Positions 1 through 8,429 of a DNA stretch of 64,000 bases are shown one piece after another (the first letter of the stretch is position 1; the number at the start of each line of letters is the position of its first letter). The DNA lies in NCBI RefSeq assembly GCF_025997995.1, contig NZ_AP026683.1, positions 2,914,501 to 2,978,500 on the forward strand. The letters run 5' to 3'. A model generated the notes under the pieces. The model saw only the letters and a program-made list of their open reading frames with translations. It was not told the origin of the DNA and ran no database searches. The DNA comes from Sediminibacterium sp. TEGAF015. Its GTDB lineage: Bacteria > Bacteroidota > Bacteroidia > Chitinophagales > Chitinophagaceae. A program made the position numbers and the translations under genes.

Positions 1-1
1 T

Positions 2-340
2 CAATTAGCGTCTAATTGTGATATAGGTCTTATTTTACTTCATCCCGATTTTACAATTCCCAATTTTCCGTCAAGGCTGTTAACATATCTTGAATATAAA
101 TTACCAGTATTTTGTCTTACAGATGAAGTTTCAGATATCGGACCAATAGCTGAAGAGTATAACTTCGGTAAGTGGAGTTTGAATGGAGATTTGAGTCGTG
201 CACTTGAATTGGTTAGCTTTTTCATAAAGAACCGGCAGGCTGCAATACAAATGGGAAAGAATGGGTATGATTATCTAATCAGAAATTATGATGTTAACCT
301 AAGTTATCTGAAAATAATTTCCCTATTAGAACAGCGATAA
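2..340 (+). CDS. glycosyltransferase family 4, C-terminal part only
   Basis: The reading frame is open from the window edge to a TAA at 338-340 and encodes about 112 residues. The motif PNFPSRLLTYLEYKLPVF resembles the nucleotide-sugar binding part of GT4 (WbuB-like) enzymes, where the usual pattern is P(S)K..EYMA.GKPV. It is followed by a helical tail typical of the end of such enzymes. The protein would transfer a sugar to a lipid-linked glycan at the inner membrane. The N-terminal acceptor domain lies outside the window. It is the last gene before a 148-base gap and then the acyl-sugar genes, so it probably belongs to the same glycan locus. Family assignment is fairly sure; the sugar is unknown. 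Confidence 0.7.
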   Translation, partial: QLASNCDIGLILLHPDFTIPNFPSRLLTYLEYKLPVFCLTDEVSDIGPIAEEYNFGKWSLNGDLSRALELVSFFIKNRQAAIQMGKNGYDYLIRNYDVNLSYLKIISLLEQR

Positions 341-488
341 AATTCAGGCTTTGAGTTTATCTTATTATATCTTCGCACTTGATTGCAATTCCGGGTATAT
401 TATATCAATCTAAAATATTGCTTCGTAGTAATTGTTATCATAGTATGAATAAATCATTTTGTAATAAGCAAGTTAGTAGCCTAATGAC

Positions 489-1130
489 ATGAAAACTAAA
501 ATCGCAATTTATGGTACAGGGGGCTTTGGAAGGGAAGTTCATCAGATGATTGAATACATAAACCAGCAAAATCATGTATGGGAATTTGTTGGTTATTTTG
601 ATGAGTACCTTATTCCAGGTACAAGTATAAACGGTTTTACGGTTCTTGGTGGGACTAATGAATTGAATAATGTTCAGGATTGCTTAGCGCTTGTTATTGC
701 AATTGGTAAGCCAAAAGCAGTAAAAGAAGTTGCGGAAAGTATTCACAATACGAATATCACCTTTCCAAATCTGATTCATCCACATGTACAATATGATCAA
801 CGATATAACAAGATTGGTGTTGGGAACATCATTTGCTATGGGTGTTACTTTACTTGCAATATTGAGGTAGGATCATTTAATATTTTCAATACCAGGTCTA
901 CACTCGGGCATGATACCCAAATTGGTTCATATAATATATTTCAACCCAATGTGCAAATTTCAGGAGAAGTTAAGATTGGAGACCTTAATTTTTTTGGTGT
1001 AAATTCCTGTGTTTTGCAACAAAAGAGAATAGGAAATAATAATAAATTAGGTGCTGGAAGTTTATTGTTGCGAAATATTAAGAATGATGCAACGTATTTT
1101 GGGAATCCAGCTTATGAAATGAAATTGTAA
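489..1130 (+). CDS. PglD/NeuD-like sugar N- or O-acyltransferase
   Basis: This 213-residue protein has a Rossmann-like N-terminus (IAIYGTGGFGREV, residues 5-17) and a left-handed beta-helix of hexapeptide repeats from about residue 100 to the end. This is the PglD/NeuD/PerB layout. A His in STLGHDTQIG matches the catalytic base of PglD. Such enzymes acylate the 4-amino group of a UDP-sugar, normally from acetyl-CoA. Here the next gene, 10 bases downstream, is an acyl carrier protein. With PglE-, PglC- and PglF-like genes nearby, I infer that it acylates a UDP-4-amino-4,6-dideoxy sugar, perhaps with an acyl group delivered by the carrier protein. Family is clear; the donor is inference. Confidence 0.82.
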   Translation: MKTKIAIYGTGGFGREVHQMIEYINQQNHVWEFVGYFDEYLIPGTSINGFTVLGGTNELNNVQDCLALVIAIGKPKAVKEVAESIHNTNITFPNLIHPHVQYDQRYNKIGVGNIICYGCYFTCNIEVGSFNIFNTRSTLGHDTQIGSYNIFQPNVQISGEVKIGDLNFFGVNSCVLQQKRIGNNNKLGAGSLLLRNIKNDATYFGNPAYEMKL

Positions 1131-1140
1131 ATTTTATTCA

Positions 1141-1371
1141 ATGAATATAGAAGAGTTTATCAAACATTTTGTGGATCAGTTCGATGAAATTAATCCTGCT
1201 GAAGTATCACATGTAACAAAATTCAAAGAATTGGATGGTTGGGATTCACTGGTTGCTATTTCTTTGATTGCTATGGTTGATGCAGAATATGGGGTAAAAC
1301 TTACTGGAGATGAAATTCGAAATGCTCAGTACGTATCTGAATTATTTGAAATTGTAAAATCGAAAAGTTGA
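1141..1371 (+). CDS. acyl carrier protein (first of two)
   Basis: This is a 76-residue acidic helical protein with the phosphopantetheine site LDGWDSLVAISL; Ser36 is the predicted attachment point. Length and motif fit a stand-alone acyl carrier protein. It sits between a PglD-like acyltransferase and an SDR reductase, and its TGA overlaps the TTG start of the next gene (TTGA at 1368-1371), which suggests translational coupling. The genes around it are glycan genes rather than fab housekeeping genes, so it is probably a dedicated carrier for the acyl group made by this cluster. A second carrier lies at 3179. Whether the two have different jobs cannot be told from sequence. Confidence 0.87.
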   Translation: MNIEEFIKHFVDQFDEINPAEVSHVTKFKELDGWDSLVAISLIAMVDAEYGVKLTGDEIRNAQYVSELFEIVKSKS

Positions 1372-2126
1372 ATCCGTTTTCATTAGAAGGGAAGAAAATT
1401 TTAATTACAGGGGCATCTTCTGGTATTGGAAGAACTATAGCGGCTGAAGCAAGTTTAGCTGGTGCAAACATTGTGATATGTGGAAGAAATACTGAAAGAT
1501 TGAATGAAACTTTTGATTTATTGCATCATGGTGATGATCAGTGTCATGAAAGAGTTATATTTGATCTCGCAGATGAGTCTGCAACCATAGAAATCATTCA
1601 GCAGCTTAATTATTTTGATGGTGTTGTATTCGCGGCTGGTTCTGATCTTATTCAACCTTTTTCTTTTACTACAAGCCAGCAGTTGAAAACAATCATGGAT
1701 GATAATTTTACTGGTCAGGCACTTATGCTTCAAAAGCTTATTAAAACAAAAAAAATCAACTCAGGGGCTTCAATTGTTTTCTTTAGTTCTGTAAATGGAA
1801 CTTCAATAGGTTCGAAAGGTCATAGTTTATATGCTGCAGCGAAGGGTGCGATTAATGGACTTGTACGTGTAGTCGCTAATGAATTATCAAAGAAAAGAAT
1901 AAGGGTAAATGCAATCGCTCCGGGAATGGTTGAAACTGGTTTAATGAAAATGAATGAAGAAATAGTTTCCAAAGAATTATTGGAAGTGCATCGCAAGGAT
2001 TATCCCTTGGGATTTGGTCGTCCGGAGGATGTAGCCTATTTGTGTATTTACCTTCTTTCAGGTGCTTCTGTCTGGATGACAGGACAAAGTATAACAATAG
2101 ACGGAGGCCTGAGTATCAATCGGTAA
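1368..2126 (+). CDS. SDR-family oxidoreductase (FabG-like ketoreductase)
   Basis: A 252-residue classical short-chain dehydrogenase. The cofactor motif TGASSGIG is at residues 14-21. The catalytic Ser is in FFSSVNGT and the Tyr-x3-Lys is in YAAAKGA. The C-terminal IDGGLS is typical of FabG-like enzymes. The start is TTG, overlapping the stop of the acyl carrier gene; no in-frame ATG lies ahead of the glycine-rich motif. In this context it most likely reduces a 3-oxoacyl chain bound to the neighbouring carrier protein with NAD(P)H. A sugar substrate is possible but less likely because the neighbours are a carrier protein and a ketosynthase. Confidence 0.82.
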   Translation: MNPFSLEGKKILITGASSGIGRTIAAEASLAGANIVICGRNTERLNETFDLLHHGDDQCHERVIFDLADESATIEIIQQLNYFDGVVFAAGSDLIQPFSFTTSQQLKTIMDDNFTGQALMLQKLIKTKKINSGASIVFFSSVNGTSIGSKGHSLYAAAKGAINGLVRVVANELSKKRIRVNAIAPGMVETGLMKMNEEIVSKELLEVHRKDYPLGFGRPEDVAYLCIYLLSGASVWMTGQSITIDGGLSINR

Positions 2127-2132
2127 TTAATT

Positions 2133-3182
2133 ATGCATACTTTATTTAAGAATATAACAATTTCGCACGTTGCTACTGCCGTTCCTGATAACATACTGGA
2201 ATTAAATTCTTTTTCAAGTTTATATGGTGAATCTGAGGTAAAAAAAATTATTTCAAGCACTGGAATTTCAAAAGTAAGAATCGCCCCACCTCATCTAACT
2301 ACTGCTGACCTTTGTGAAGCTGCCTTTAGGGAAATTATCAGTAAAAGTAATTTGGATACAAAGGGTATAGGGGCATTGGTTTTTGTTTCACAAACTGCCG
2401 ATCACCGACTACCTCAAACTTCCATAATTCTACAAGACAAATTGGGCTTAAGCCGTGAAACAGCATGTTTCGATATTCCATTAGGATGTTCTGGATATGT
2501 ATATGGCCTTTTTCAGTCTGCCATGCTTATTGCGTCAGGTATTGAAAAGGTTGCACTCTTAGCTGGCGATACTAGTACGCGCATCATAAATGAACGTGAT
2601 CGTTCTGTATCAATGGTTTTCGGTGATGCAGGAACTGCGACAATATTAGAGTCAGGAAAGAGTGATATGCATATTTCTGTGCGTTCTGATGGATCGGGAA
2701 GAGATAAGCTAATAATACCTGCGGGAGGATGCAGAATGCCTTCCAATCTTCAAACAAGTAAAAGTAGAGAGGTTGAACCTGGCGTTTTTCGCTCAGATGA
2801 TGATTTGTATATGGATGGGATGGCCATTATGAATTTTGCAATTAGTGAAGTGCCATTAATGATTTCAGAAACACTCAAAACCCTTGATTGGAAACAGGAG
2901 GATGTTGGTTGTTTTGCATTGCATCAGGCGAACGCTTTTATGCTCAATTATCTCAGAAAAAAAATGAAGATATCTATAGAAAAAGTACCCATATCGGTAG
3001 ATGGTTTTGGAAATACCGGACCTGCTTCAATTCCACTTATGTTATGTGATAAAGCAGCAGAGCTTTCTAAAAACAATCAACTTGAAAAAGTTGTGATGTG
3101 TGGTTTTGGTGTTGGGTTATCCTGGGGCACAGCTTCTACTGATTTGAGTTCAACAATATTTTACAAACCAATAAATATATGA
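2133..3182 (+). CDS. FabH-like 3-oxoacyl-ACP synthase III
   Basis: A 349-residue thiolase-fold ketosynthase. The Cys-His-Asn triad of the FabH family is visible: Cys119 in PLGCSGYVYGL, His264 in ALHQANAF and Asn294 in GFGNTGPAS. The C-terminal GFGVGLSWG is also typical. FabH-type enzymes condense an acyl-CoA starter with malonyl-ACP to give a 3-oxoacyl-ACP. It is slightly longer than housekeeping FabH, and it is flanked by a reductase and overlaps a second acyl carrier gene (4 bases, 3179-3182). I infer that it starts or extends the special acyl chain of this cluster. The starter unit is unknown. The family call is firm; the product is not. Confidence 0.87.
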   Translation: MHTLFKNITISHVATAVPDNILELNSFSSLYGESEVKKIISSTGISKVRIAPPHLTTADLCEAAFREIISKSNLDTKGIGALVFVSQTADHRLPQTSIILQDKLGLSRETACFDIPLGCSGYVYGLFQSAMLIASGIEKVALLAGDTSTRIINERDRSVSMVFGDAGTATILESGKSDMHISVRSDGSGRDKLIIPAGGCRMPSNLQTSKSREVEPGVFRSDDDLYMDGMAIMNFAISEVPLMISETLKTLDWKQEDVGCFALHQANAFMLNYLRKKMKISIEKVPISVDGFGNTGPASIPLMLCDKAAELSKNNQLEKVVMCGFGVGLSWGTASTDLSSTIFYKPINI

Positions 3183-3487
3183 ACAATATTAAACGCGAAA
3201 TTATTTCAAAACTGGTTTTTGATTGCATTAATCAATATCAGGAAGAATTAAATAATAAAATAGATATCAGCGAAGGAGAACAGACCCGTCTCTTTGGAGG
3301 AAATGGACAGCTTGATTCATTGGCATTAGTATCCCTAATTGTGAATATCGAAGAGGCCATCGAAACTGAATTAGGAGTGTCACTTATATTGGCAGATGAA
3401 AAGGCAATGTCTCGCCGTACCAGCCCATTTTCAAGGATATCAAACCTCATTGATTATATTGAAGAATTAATAATCGCCGAAGGGTAG
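3179..3487 (+). CDS. acyl carrier protein-like (second of two)
   Basis: This is a 102-residue protein with an ACP core. The likely phosphopantetheine site is Ser47 in GGNGQLDSLALVSL, followed by the acidic helix IEEAIETELG. It carries about 20 extra N-terminal residues compared with the carrier at 1141. The ATG overlaps the ketosynthase stop. Longer carriers of this kind, with NGxLDSL in place of GxDSL, are common in amino-sugar acylation and lipopolysaccharide clusters. It may take its acyl group from the AMP-forming ligase at 4206, but which partner loads which carrier is inference. Confidence 0.78.
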   Translation: MNNIKREIISKLVFDCINQYQEELNNKIDISEGEQTRLFGGNGQLDSLALVSLIVNIEEAIETELGVSLILADEKAMSRRTSPFSRISNLIDYIEELIIAEG

Positions 3488-3501
3488 TTTAAAATAGGTA
3501 T

Positions 3502-4209
3502 ATGATAGAGCAACTAGTTATTCTTATCACTGGATCCAGAAAAGGTATAGGGAGGGAACTCAGTGAATATTTCTTAAGTCTGGGTCATCAGGTAATAGGT
3601 TGTAGTCGAAGTGAAAATGATCTTGAACATATAAATTATAAGCATTATTGTTTGGATGTAGCAGATGAAGGCGCAGTGAAAAATATCTTCTCAGCTATCA
3701 GAAAAAACTTTGGTAAACTTGATGTGCTTATTAACAATGCAGGCGTTGCTTCGATGAACCACTTATTATTGACACCTGGGTCAACTGTAGATAAGCTTTT
3801 TCAGACTAATTTTAAGGGAACATTCCTTTTTTCAAGAGAGGCAGCCAAATTAATGCAGAAGAATAGATTTGGCCGTATTGTAAATTTTTCAACTGTAGCT
3901 GTAGCACTTGATCTGGAAGGGGAAGCAATTTACGCGGCGAGTAAGAATGCTGTAGAGCAACTTACCCGGGTAATGGCTAAAGAATTTGGGGGGTTAGGTA
4001 TTACTGTAAACTGCGTTGGACCTACACCTATTGATACAGACTTAATAAAAGCTGTTCCTAAAAACAAGATAGAAGAATTAATTGCACATCAGGCCGTTCG
4101 TAGAATGGGCACTTTTGGAGATGTAATCAATGTTATTGATTTTTTTATCAGCCCTAAAAGTGACTTTATATCAGGTCAAACTATATATCTAGGAGGAGTA
4201 TTTAAATGA
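3502..4209 (+). CDS. SDR-family oxidoreductase (second of two)
   Basis: A 235-residue classical SDR. The glycine-rich motif is TGSRKGIG (residues 10-17), with NNAG, a Ser in NFSTVAV and YAASKNA for the Tyr-x3-Lys. It is diverged from the SDR at 1368, so the two are not a recent duplication. The stop overlaps the ATG of the acyl ligase (ATGA at 4206-4209). It most plausibly carries out a second reduction of a carrier-bound acyl chain, for example of another keto group or with another stereochemistry. Action on the sugar nucleotide cannot be excluded. Confidence 0.8.
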   Translation: MIEQLVILITGSRKGIGRELSEYFLSLGHQVIGCSRSENDLEHINYKHYCLDVADEGAVKNIFSAIRKNFGKLDVLINNAGVASMNHLLLTPGSTVDKLFQTNFKGTFLFSREAAKLMQKNRFGRIVNFSTVAVALDLEGEAIYAASKNAVEQLTRVMAKEFGGLGITVNCVGPTPIDTDLIKAVPKNKIEELIAHQAVRRMGTFGDVINVIDFFISPKSDFISGQTIYLGGVFK

Positions 4210-5558
4210 GATCAATTGAACATTTTATAAGAAAGATTACTGGCTATAATGATAAAACAGCTATAATTCATGAAGGAAAGCTGATTAGTTATCATGATCT
4301 TGCCGAACGCATCAGTAACCAAAAACGTCTCATTAATGAAAAAGGGGTACGTTCAAGTCAACTTGTTTTTATAATCGGTGATTATTCTGTTGAAGCGATA
4401 GCTTTATTTTTTGCTTTAGCTTTAAATAAAAATATTATTATTCCTGTCACAACTGAGCTTGATGCTGAAATTAATGAACGATTGCAGGAATCAAAACCCG
4501 ATTGGATATTTAATCTAAGATTGAGTGTGGTTGAGAACTTAACTGAACTCGAAGAAAAAGATAGGCATTTCTTGATTGAAGGAATAAAAACACAAAGCGC
4601 ATCAGGGTTGCTTTTGTTCAGTAGCGGAAGTACTGGTAAACCGAAGGCAATGGTTCATAATCTCGATTCCTTATTGGAGTCTTATTTAGAGAAAAAGACC
4701 AAAATGATTAATTTTTTGGTTTTTTTAATGTTTGATCATATTGGGGGATTGAATACTTTGTTGAACTGTCTGTCGATGGGTGCAACTATTACAATTCCTG
4801 AAAATCGCCGACCTGATCATGTTTGTGAATTGATTGAAAAGTACAAAGTTAATGTTCTTCCTGCATCACCCACTTTTTTAAATTTGACCCTAATAAGTAA
4901 GGCTTTTGAAAAATATGATGTATCCAGTTTACTAATGGTAACTTATGGTACTGAACCTATGCCAGAAGCCTTGCTTATGCGGTTAAAGGGTTTACTACCC
5001 CGTGTAAAGTTTATGCAAACATTCGGAACCAGTGAAACTGGTATTGCGAAAACAATAAGTAAATCGTCGACGAGTACTTTTTTAAAAATTGAAGACCCTG
5101 ATCAGGAATTCAAGATAGTGAATGGGGAATTATGGCTTAGAAGTAAGACGCAGATATTAGGCTATATTAACCATAGTAATGATTGTTTTACGGAGGATGG
5201 ATGGTTTAAAACCGGTGATCTGGTGGAAGAAACAAGTGATGGATTTCTAAAAATAATAGGACGCTCTAAGGAAGTAATTAATGTTGGAGGAGAAAAAGTA
5301 TTGCCAACAGAAATTGAAACTGTTGTTATCGAATTACCTCAAGTTATTGATTGTAAAGCAAAAGGAGTGGCAAATGCTATTACGGGACAAATGGTTGTTA
5401 TCGATGTTATTTTGGCGGATGGATTCGACCCTAAAGTTGAAAAAATTGTCATACGTAATCACTGCCGAGAAAGATTAGATGCATATAAAGTACCTGCAAA
5501 AATTAATTTTGTGTCTGAGTTAGCATTCTCCGATAGGTTTAAAAAAATACGTAAATAA
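4206..5558 (+). CDS. AMP-forming acyl-CoA/acyl-ACP ligase
   Basis: This 450-residue ANL-superfamily enzyme has the P-loop-like motif LFSSGSTGKPKAM (about residues 136-148), a YGTEPMP stretch, TFGTSETG, the hinge-region motif GRSKEVINVGGEKVLP and a C-terminal RFKKIRK whose Lys matches the catalytic lysine near the end of the family. It activates a carboxylic acid as the AMP ester and passes it to CoA or a carrier protein. It is shorter than most acyl-CoA synthetases (500 or more residues), mainly in the N-terminal part. Two carrier genes upstream make carrier loading likely. The acid substrate cannot be read from sequence. Confidence 0.82.
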   Translation: MRSIEHFIRKITGYNDKTAIIHEGKLISYHDLAERISNQKRLINEKGVRSSQLVFIIGDYSVEAIALFFALALNKNIIIPVTTELDAEINERLQESKPDWIFNLRLSVVENLTELEEKDRHFLIEGIKTQSASGLLLFSSGSTGKPKAMVHNLDSLLESYLEKKTKMINFLVFLMFDHIGGLNTLLNCLSMGATITIPENRRPDHVCELIEKYKVNVLPASPTFLNLTLISKAFEKYDVSSLLMVTYGTEPMPEALLMRLKGLLPRVKFMQTFGTSETGIAKTISKSSTSTFLKIEDPDQEFKIVNGELWLRSKTQILGYINHSNDCFTEDGWFKTGDLVEETSDGFLKIIGRSKEVINVGGEKVLPTEIETVVIELPQVIDCKAKGVANAITGQMVVIDVILADGFDPKVEKIVIRNHCRERLDAYKVPAKINFVSELAFSDRFKKIRK

Positions 5559-5570
5559 ATATTTAAAAAG

Positions 5571-6716
5571 ATGAACAAAATTTGGCTTTCCTCTCCTCAT
5601 CTGGGAACTGCGGAATATGATTATGTAAAGGAAGCATTCGATACCAATTGGATTTCTCCACTCGGTCCAAATGTTAACGGATTTGAAGATGATATTTCAT
5701 CATTTCTAGGGACAGGAAGAAAACTAAGTGGGGATATCAAAACAGCGGCATTGTCTTCTGGTACGGCGGCTTTACACTTAGCGCTGATAATTTTGGGTGT
5801 TGAAGCTGGTGATATTGTATTAGTACAAAGCTTTACTTTTTGTGGAACTACTAATCCGGTTACCTACCAGGGAGCAAAAATTGTTTTTATTGATTCTGAA
5901 CCAGAGACGTGGAATATGTGTCCTGATGCTTTGGCTCAAGCTCTAAATAAATATAAGGAAAAGGTAAAAGCTATCATTCCGGTTCATTTGTATGGCATGC
6001 CTTCAAAAATGAAGGAACTACAGGACGTTGCAGACAGGTATGATGTACCAATCATTGAAGACGCTGCAGAAGCTTTAGGCTCTAGTTATAAGAATATGGC
6101 TTGTGGTACATTTGGTGAAATGTCAGCACTCAGTTTTAATGGAAATAAAATTATTACGACCAGTGGCGGAGGTGCCCTTGTTTCTGCCAAACCGGAATAC
6201 ATAGAGAAAGCACGTTTTTTAAGTACGCAAGCACGTGACCAGGCGCCACATTATCAGCATTCTCAGATAGGATATAATTATCGTATGAGTAATATAGTGG
6301 CAGGCATTGGACGCGGTCAGATGAAGGTGCTTAATGAAAGGGTAGCACAAAGAAGGGCAAACAACAAAAGGTATAGGAATTTTTTCAATAGTATACCGGG
6401 GATAAGTTTTCAAACAGAGCCCAATAATGATTTCTTTAGTAATTATTGGCTTACCGCTATATTAATAGACCCAGTATTAACAGGTGGTATTACAAGAGAA
6501 ACAGTAAGACTGGCACTTAATGCTGATAATATTGAATCAAGACCTCTTTGGAAGCCTATGCATCTACAACCCATTTATGAAGGCTCAGAGTTTTTTGGAA
6601 CAAGGTTGTGTGAAAGATTATTCGAAAATGGATTGTGTTTACCCAGTGGATCTAATTTAACTGATGAGGAGTTTGATCGAATTTTTTCAACATTAGGAAA
6701 ACTTTTTAAAGTTTAA
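5571..6716 (+). CDS. DegT/DnrJ/EryC1/StrS aminotransferase (PglE-like)
   Basis: A 381-residue PLP-dependent sugar aminotransferase. Landmarks are SSGTAALHLAL for cofactor phosphate binding, IIEDAAEALGS with the Asp that contacts the pyridine nitrogen, and the Schiff-base Lys193 in FNGNKIITTSGGG. The GNKI...SGGG form is typical of the PglE/PseC/PerA group, which adds an amino group at C4 of UDP- or GDP-4-keto-6-deoxy sugars from glutamate. With the PglF-like dehydratase at 9213 and the PglD-like acyltransferase at 489, it would make a UDP-4-amino-4,6-dideoxy-HexNAc. The gene follows the ligase by 12 bases in the same transcription direction. Confidence 0.87.
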   Translation: MNKIWLSSPHLGTAEYDYVKEAFDTNWISPLGPNVNGFEDDISSFLGTGRKLSGDIKTAALSSGTAALHLALIILGVEAGDIVLVQSFTFCGTTNPVTYQGAKIVFIDSEPETWNMCPDALAQALNKYKEKVKAIIPVHLYGMPSKMKELQDVADRYDVPIIEDAAEALGSSYKNMACGTFGEMSALSFNGNKIITTSGGGALVSAKPEYIEKARFLSTQARDQAPHYQHSQIGYNYRMSNIVAGIGRGQMKVLNERVAQRRANNKRYRNFFNSIPGISFQTEPNNDFFSNYWLTAILIDPVLTGGITRETVRLALNADNIESRPLWKPMHLQPIYEGSEFFGTRLCERLFENGLCLPSGSNLTDEEFDRIFSTLGKLFKV

Positions 6717-6761
6717 ATGTTTACCATAAATCATATAGCCAGATAATTTAGATTTAATATT

Positions 6762-7736
6762 ATGGGAAATATCCTGATTACATCGGCAGGACGAAGAGCG
6801 AGTTTGGTTAAGTCTTTTAAAGAAGAAGCAAAAAAAATAAGCCCGGAATCAAAAATTTTTACTGCTGAAGCTAATCCAGAATGGTCATCAGCCTGTAGAG
6901 TATCGGATGGCTTTTTTCGATTACCCAGAATTACAGATGATAATTACATCGATTCTTTGTTAAAAAATTGTCTTCAGAAAAATATTTCTCTTATCGTACC
7001 TACAATTGATACAGAACTATCTATTTTGGCAGAATCTAAAACTTTATTTAAAAATCGCAATATTGATATAGTTATTTCTGATACAGAGTTTATAGCATTT
7101 TGTAGGGATAAACGAAATACGAATGTTTTATTCGAAAAACTAGACATACGTATACCAGCTATTATAGATAGAGATAGACCATCATTTCCACTTTTTGTAA
7201 AACCGTATGATGGAAGCCTTAGTCAGGGTATTCAACTGCTTGTAAGCCAAGATGAATTGACTGAGTCAATTAAAAATAATCCTAAACTCATGTTTATGGA
7301 ATATATAGATCCAGTTAAGTTTGATGAGTATACGATAGACGCATATTACGATAAGAATAACCACTTGAAATGTTTGGTTCCGAGACGCAGGGTTGAAGTT
7401 CGAGGTGGAGAAATTAGTAAAGGTAGAACGGAGAGAGGCTGGTTTTATCATGTTCTATGTGATAAAATTAAGTACATGAAAGGAGCTGTTGGTTGTATAA
7501 CATTTCAATTTTTTATTGGAAAACATGAGGAAGAATTAATAGGTATTGAAATAAATCCGCGTTTTGGTGGTGGATATCCTTTAAGTTACGCAGCAGGAGC
7601 TAATTACCCGGGATTCCTTATAAGAGAATATATCTTACATCAGGAAGTTAAATTTTCGGATGAATGGGTAAGTGATAGGGTTATGTTACGGTATGATGCT
7701 GAAATAATTCTTGACCAGAATGATTTTATCAATTAA
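6762..7736 (+). CDS. ATP-grasp family ligase (CarB-like)
   Basis: A 324-residue protein. The N-terminal pre-ATP-grasp Rossmann domain begins NILITSAGRRASLV. The ATP-grasp core follows, with FVKPYDGSLSQGI around residues 145-160 as the phosphate-binding loop and IGIEINPRFGGGYPLSYAAG near residues 262-282 as the metal-binding Glu/Asn region. ATP-grasp enzymes join a carboxylate to an amine or thiol through an acyl phosphate. Similar genes occur in many surface-glycan loci, often beside a HAD gene as here, and could add an amino acid or modify a sugar. The substrates are not recognisable. The end overlaps the start of the HAD gene by 17 bases. Confidence 0.75.
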   Translation: MGNILITSAGRRASLVKSFKEEAKKISPESKIFTAEANPEWSSACRVSDGFFRLPRITDDNYIDSLLKNCLQKNISLIVPTIDTELSILAESKTLFKNRNIDIVISDTEFIAFCRDKRNTNVLFEKLDIRIPAIIDRDRPSFPLFVKPYDGSLSQGIQLLVSQDELTESIKNNPKLMFMEYIDPVKFDEYTIDAYYDKNNHLKCLVPRRRVEVRGGEISKGRTERGWFYHVLCDKIKYMKGAVGCITFQFFIGKHEEELIGIEINPRFGGGYPLSYAAGANYPGFLIREYILHQEVKFSDEWVSDRVMLRYDAEIILDQNDFIN

Positions 7737-8358
7737 GAACACTTTTGTATTTGATTTGGATGATACTTTATATCCAGAAATAGATTTTGAAACATCTGGA
7801 ATAAAGTTTGTTTATAACAAGTTAGGCGTTAGTTCAATTAACCTAGAAAAATTACTATCTAATAGAAATAACTGGGTACAGATAATATTGGATGAACTTG
7901 GCTGTAGTATTTCTAAAGATCAGCTTTTATTATTATATCGAAATCATACCCCTGATATTATCTTATATGAAGATGCGAAAAGGTTACTAATGAAGTTGTA
8001 CAATGTGACAGATTTATATCTGATCACAGATGGAAGATCAACAACACAAAGAGCAAAACTTCGTTCTCTTGGAATTGAGTACATGTTTCAAAAAATAATT
8101 ATTTCTGAAGAAATTAATTCCGAAAAACCGGCAAAGAAAAATTTTCTATCTGTAATGGATTATAAATCAAAGGGGCAATATGTTTATATTGCTGATAATG
8201 TAAAAAAAGATTTTGTTACACCTAAGCAACTTGGGTGGAAGACTATTTGTCTCTTAGACAGAGGGTGTAATATCCATAAACAAAGTTTTGATTTTCCTGA
8301 GAATTTTCTTCCCCATAATACAATTAATTCTTTTGATCAAATAGTATTATCAGAATAA
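7720..8358 (+). CDS. HAD-superfamily hydrolase
   Basis: The protein has about 212 residues. The ATG at 7720 is preferred over an in-frame TTG at 7711 because it lies closer to the first HAD motif; both overlap the ATP-grasp gene. Motif I is FDLDDTLYPE, motif II is LITDGRST, the Lys is in EKPAKKNF and motif IV is YIADNVKKDF. All are intact, so a phosphohydrolase is likely. The DDTLYPE form is seen in pyrimidine nucleotidase-like and sugar-phosphatase HADs. It may remove a phosphate from a glycan precursor made by the adjacent ATP-grasp enzyme, but no substrate can be assigned. Confidence 0.78.
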   Translation: MILSIKNTFVFDLDDTLYPEIDFETSGIKFVYNKLGVSSINLEKLLSNRNNWVQIILDELGCSISKDQLLLLYRNHTPDIILYEDAKRLLMKLYNVTDLYLITDGRSTTQRAKLRSLGIEYMFQKIIISEEINSEKPAKKNFLSVMDYKSKGQYVYIADNVKKDFVTPKQLGWKTICLLDRGCNIHKQSFDFPENFLPHNTINSFDQIVLSE

Positions 8359-8429
8359 ATATTTTTAAAATAATGTCAACCAAATAAGCAAAAAAGCAGC
8401 CTGAAACAATTCTTCACAAGAAGTTATAT

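Noticed and set aside
40..225. 61-codon minus-strand frame at the left edge
   Set aside because: Antisense to the glycosyltransferase end, which has a recognisable GT4 motif.
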